Assembly: GCA_018398575.1 (NCBI GenBank)
Contig: JAGTXZ010000018.1
Location: 1,488,001-1,552,000, forward strand
DNA: 64,000 bases
Direction: 5' to 3'
Source: Ampelomyces quisqualis
Taxonomy: Eukaryota; Ascomycota; Dothideomycetes; Pleosporales; Phaeosphaeriaceae
Shown here: positions 63,893 through 64,000 of the stretch, piece by piece
Layout: every line of letters starts with the position of its first letter
Numbering within the stretch: the first letter of the stretch is position 1
The notes under the pieces: generated by a model
Told to the model about the DNA's origin: nothing
The model's database searches: none
What the model saw: the letters and a program-made list of their open reading frames with translations, nothing else
Position numbers and translations under genes: made by a program

Positions 63893-64000
63893 ATTTCACT
63901 TGCTGGGCGATTTTTGGCTTGACCTGCATGGAGTTATTGGTTCTTGCAGCACTTCTGATACCTTGTATGCTCTAATGATCCGATGAACAGTCTACTTCTA

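Noticed and set aside
1..64000. Secondary-metabolite cluster, tRNA or rRNA genes
   Set aside because: No PKS, NRPS, terpene synthase or cytochrome P450 motif and no tRNA B-box-like pattern was recognised by eye on either strand.

Overview
The window is nuclear DNA of a filamentous ascomycete (Pezizomycotina). I read it as a Dothideomycete, probably Pleosporales, but that placement is inference from protein resemblance. The evidence for a filamentous fungus is the short 43-110 nt introns with GTRNGT-like donors and CTRAC branch sites, compact genes on both strands, single-copy housekeeping genes of fungal type, and AT-rich decayed islands between GC-balanced gene blocks. I see no bacterial operons, CRISPR arrays, tRNA or rRNA genes.

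Layout. 0-7.6 kb: a partial small protein, ribosomal protein S18, an unknown serine-rich protein, the ribosome-maturation factor Sdo1/SBDS and the vacuolar carboxypeptidase Y precursor. 7.6-10.6 kb: an AT-rich stretch followed by a broken S10 carboxypeptidase and a broken alpha/beta hydrolase lying head to head. 10.6-15 kb: a Ser/Lys/Pro-rich protein, an Arl3/ARFRP1-type GTPase, a carnosine N-methyltransferase-like enzyme and, divergent from it, a proteasome-assembly-chaperone-4-like protein. 15-19.6 kb: a gene-poor, decayed island. 19.6-33.4 kb: Atg27, a doubtful small gene, long-form tRNase Z, a short-chain dehydrogenase with an odd intron, a membrane-protein gene with an in-frame stop, a small secreted cysteine-rich protein, fibrillarin head to head with ribosomal protein L17, and a GH128 cell-wall glucanase-like protein.

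33.4-44.7 kb: two related unknown proteins sharing an SANT/Myb-like block, which flank an amidase, a 163-bp MITE-like element and a coiled-coil protein; then a small membrane protein with a suspect homopolymer and a class II cAMP phosphodiesterase. 45.9-52.5 kb: elongation factor 1-gamma, divergent from mitochondrial ribosomal protein uS9m, a 2.4-kb gap with heptamer and hexamer arrays, and a Q/S/Y-rich protein. 52.5-64 kb: a 3.5-kb gap, a 1160-residue F-box protein, a small F-box-like protein, an AT-rich patch and a dienelactone-hydrolase/NTF2-like fusion.

Functional theme. Protein synthesis is over-represented: rps18, sdo1, nop1, rpl17, EF1-gamma, uS9m and tRNase Z, with several divergent promoters. 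The rest is vacuole/autophagy (CPY, Atg27), signalling (Arl3, PDE) and cell wall (GH128). These genes do not form one pathway and I found no biosynthetic cluster. Exon coordinates were read by eye from splice signals and frame continuity. Each spliced model given with a residue count was checked for total length divisible by three.
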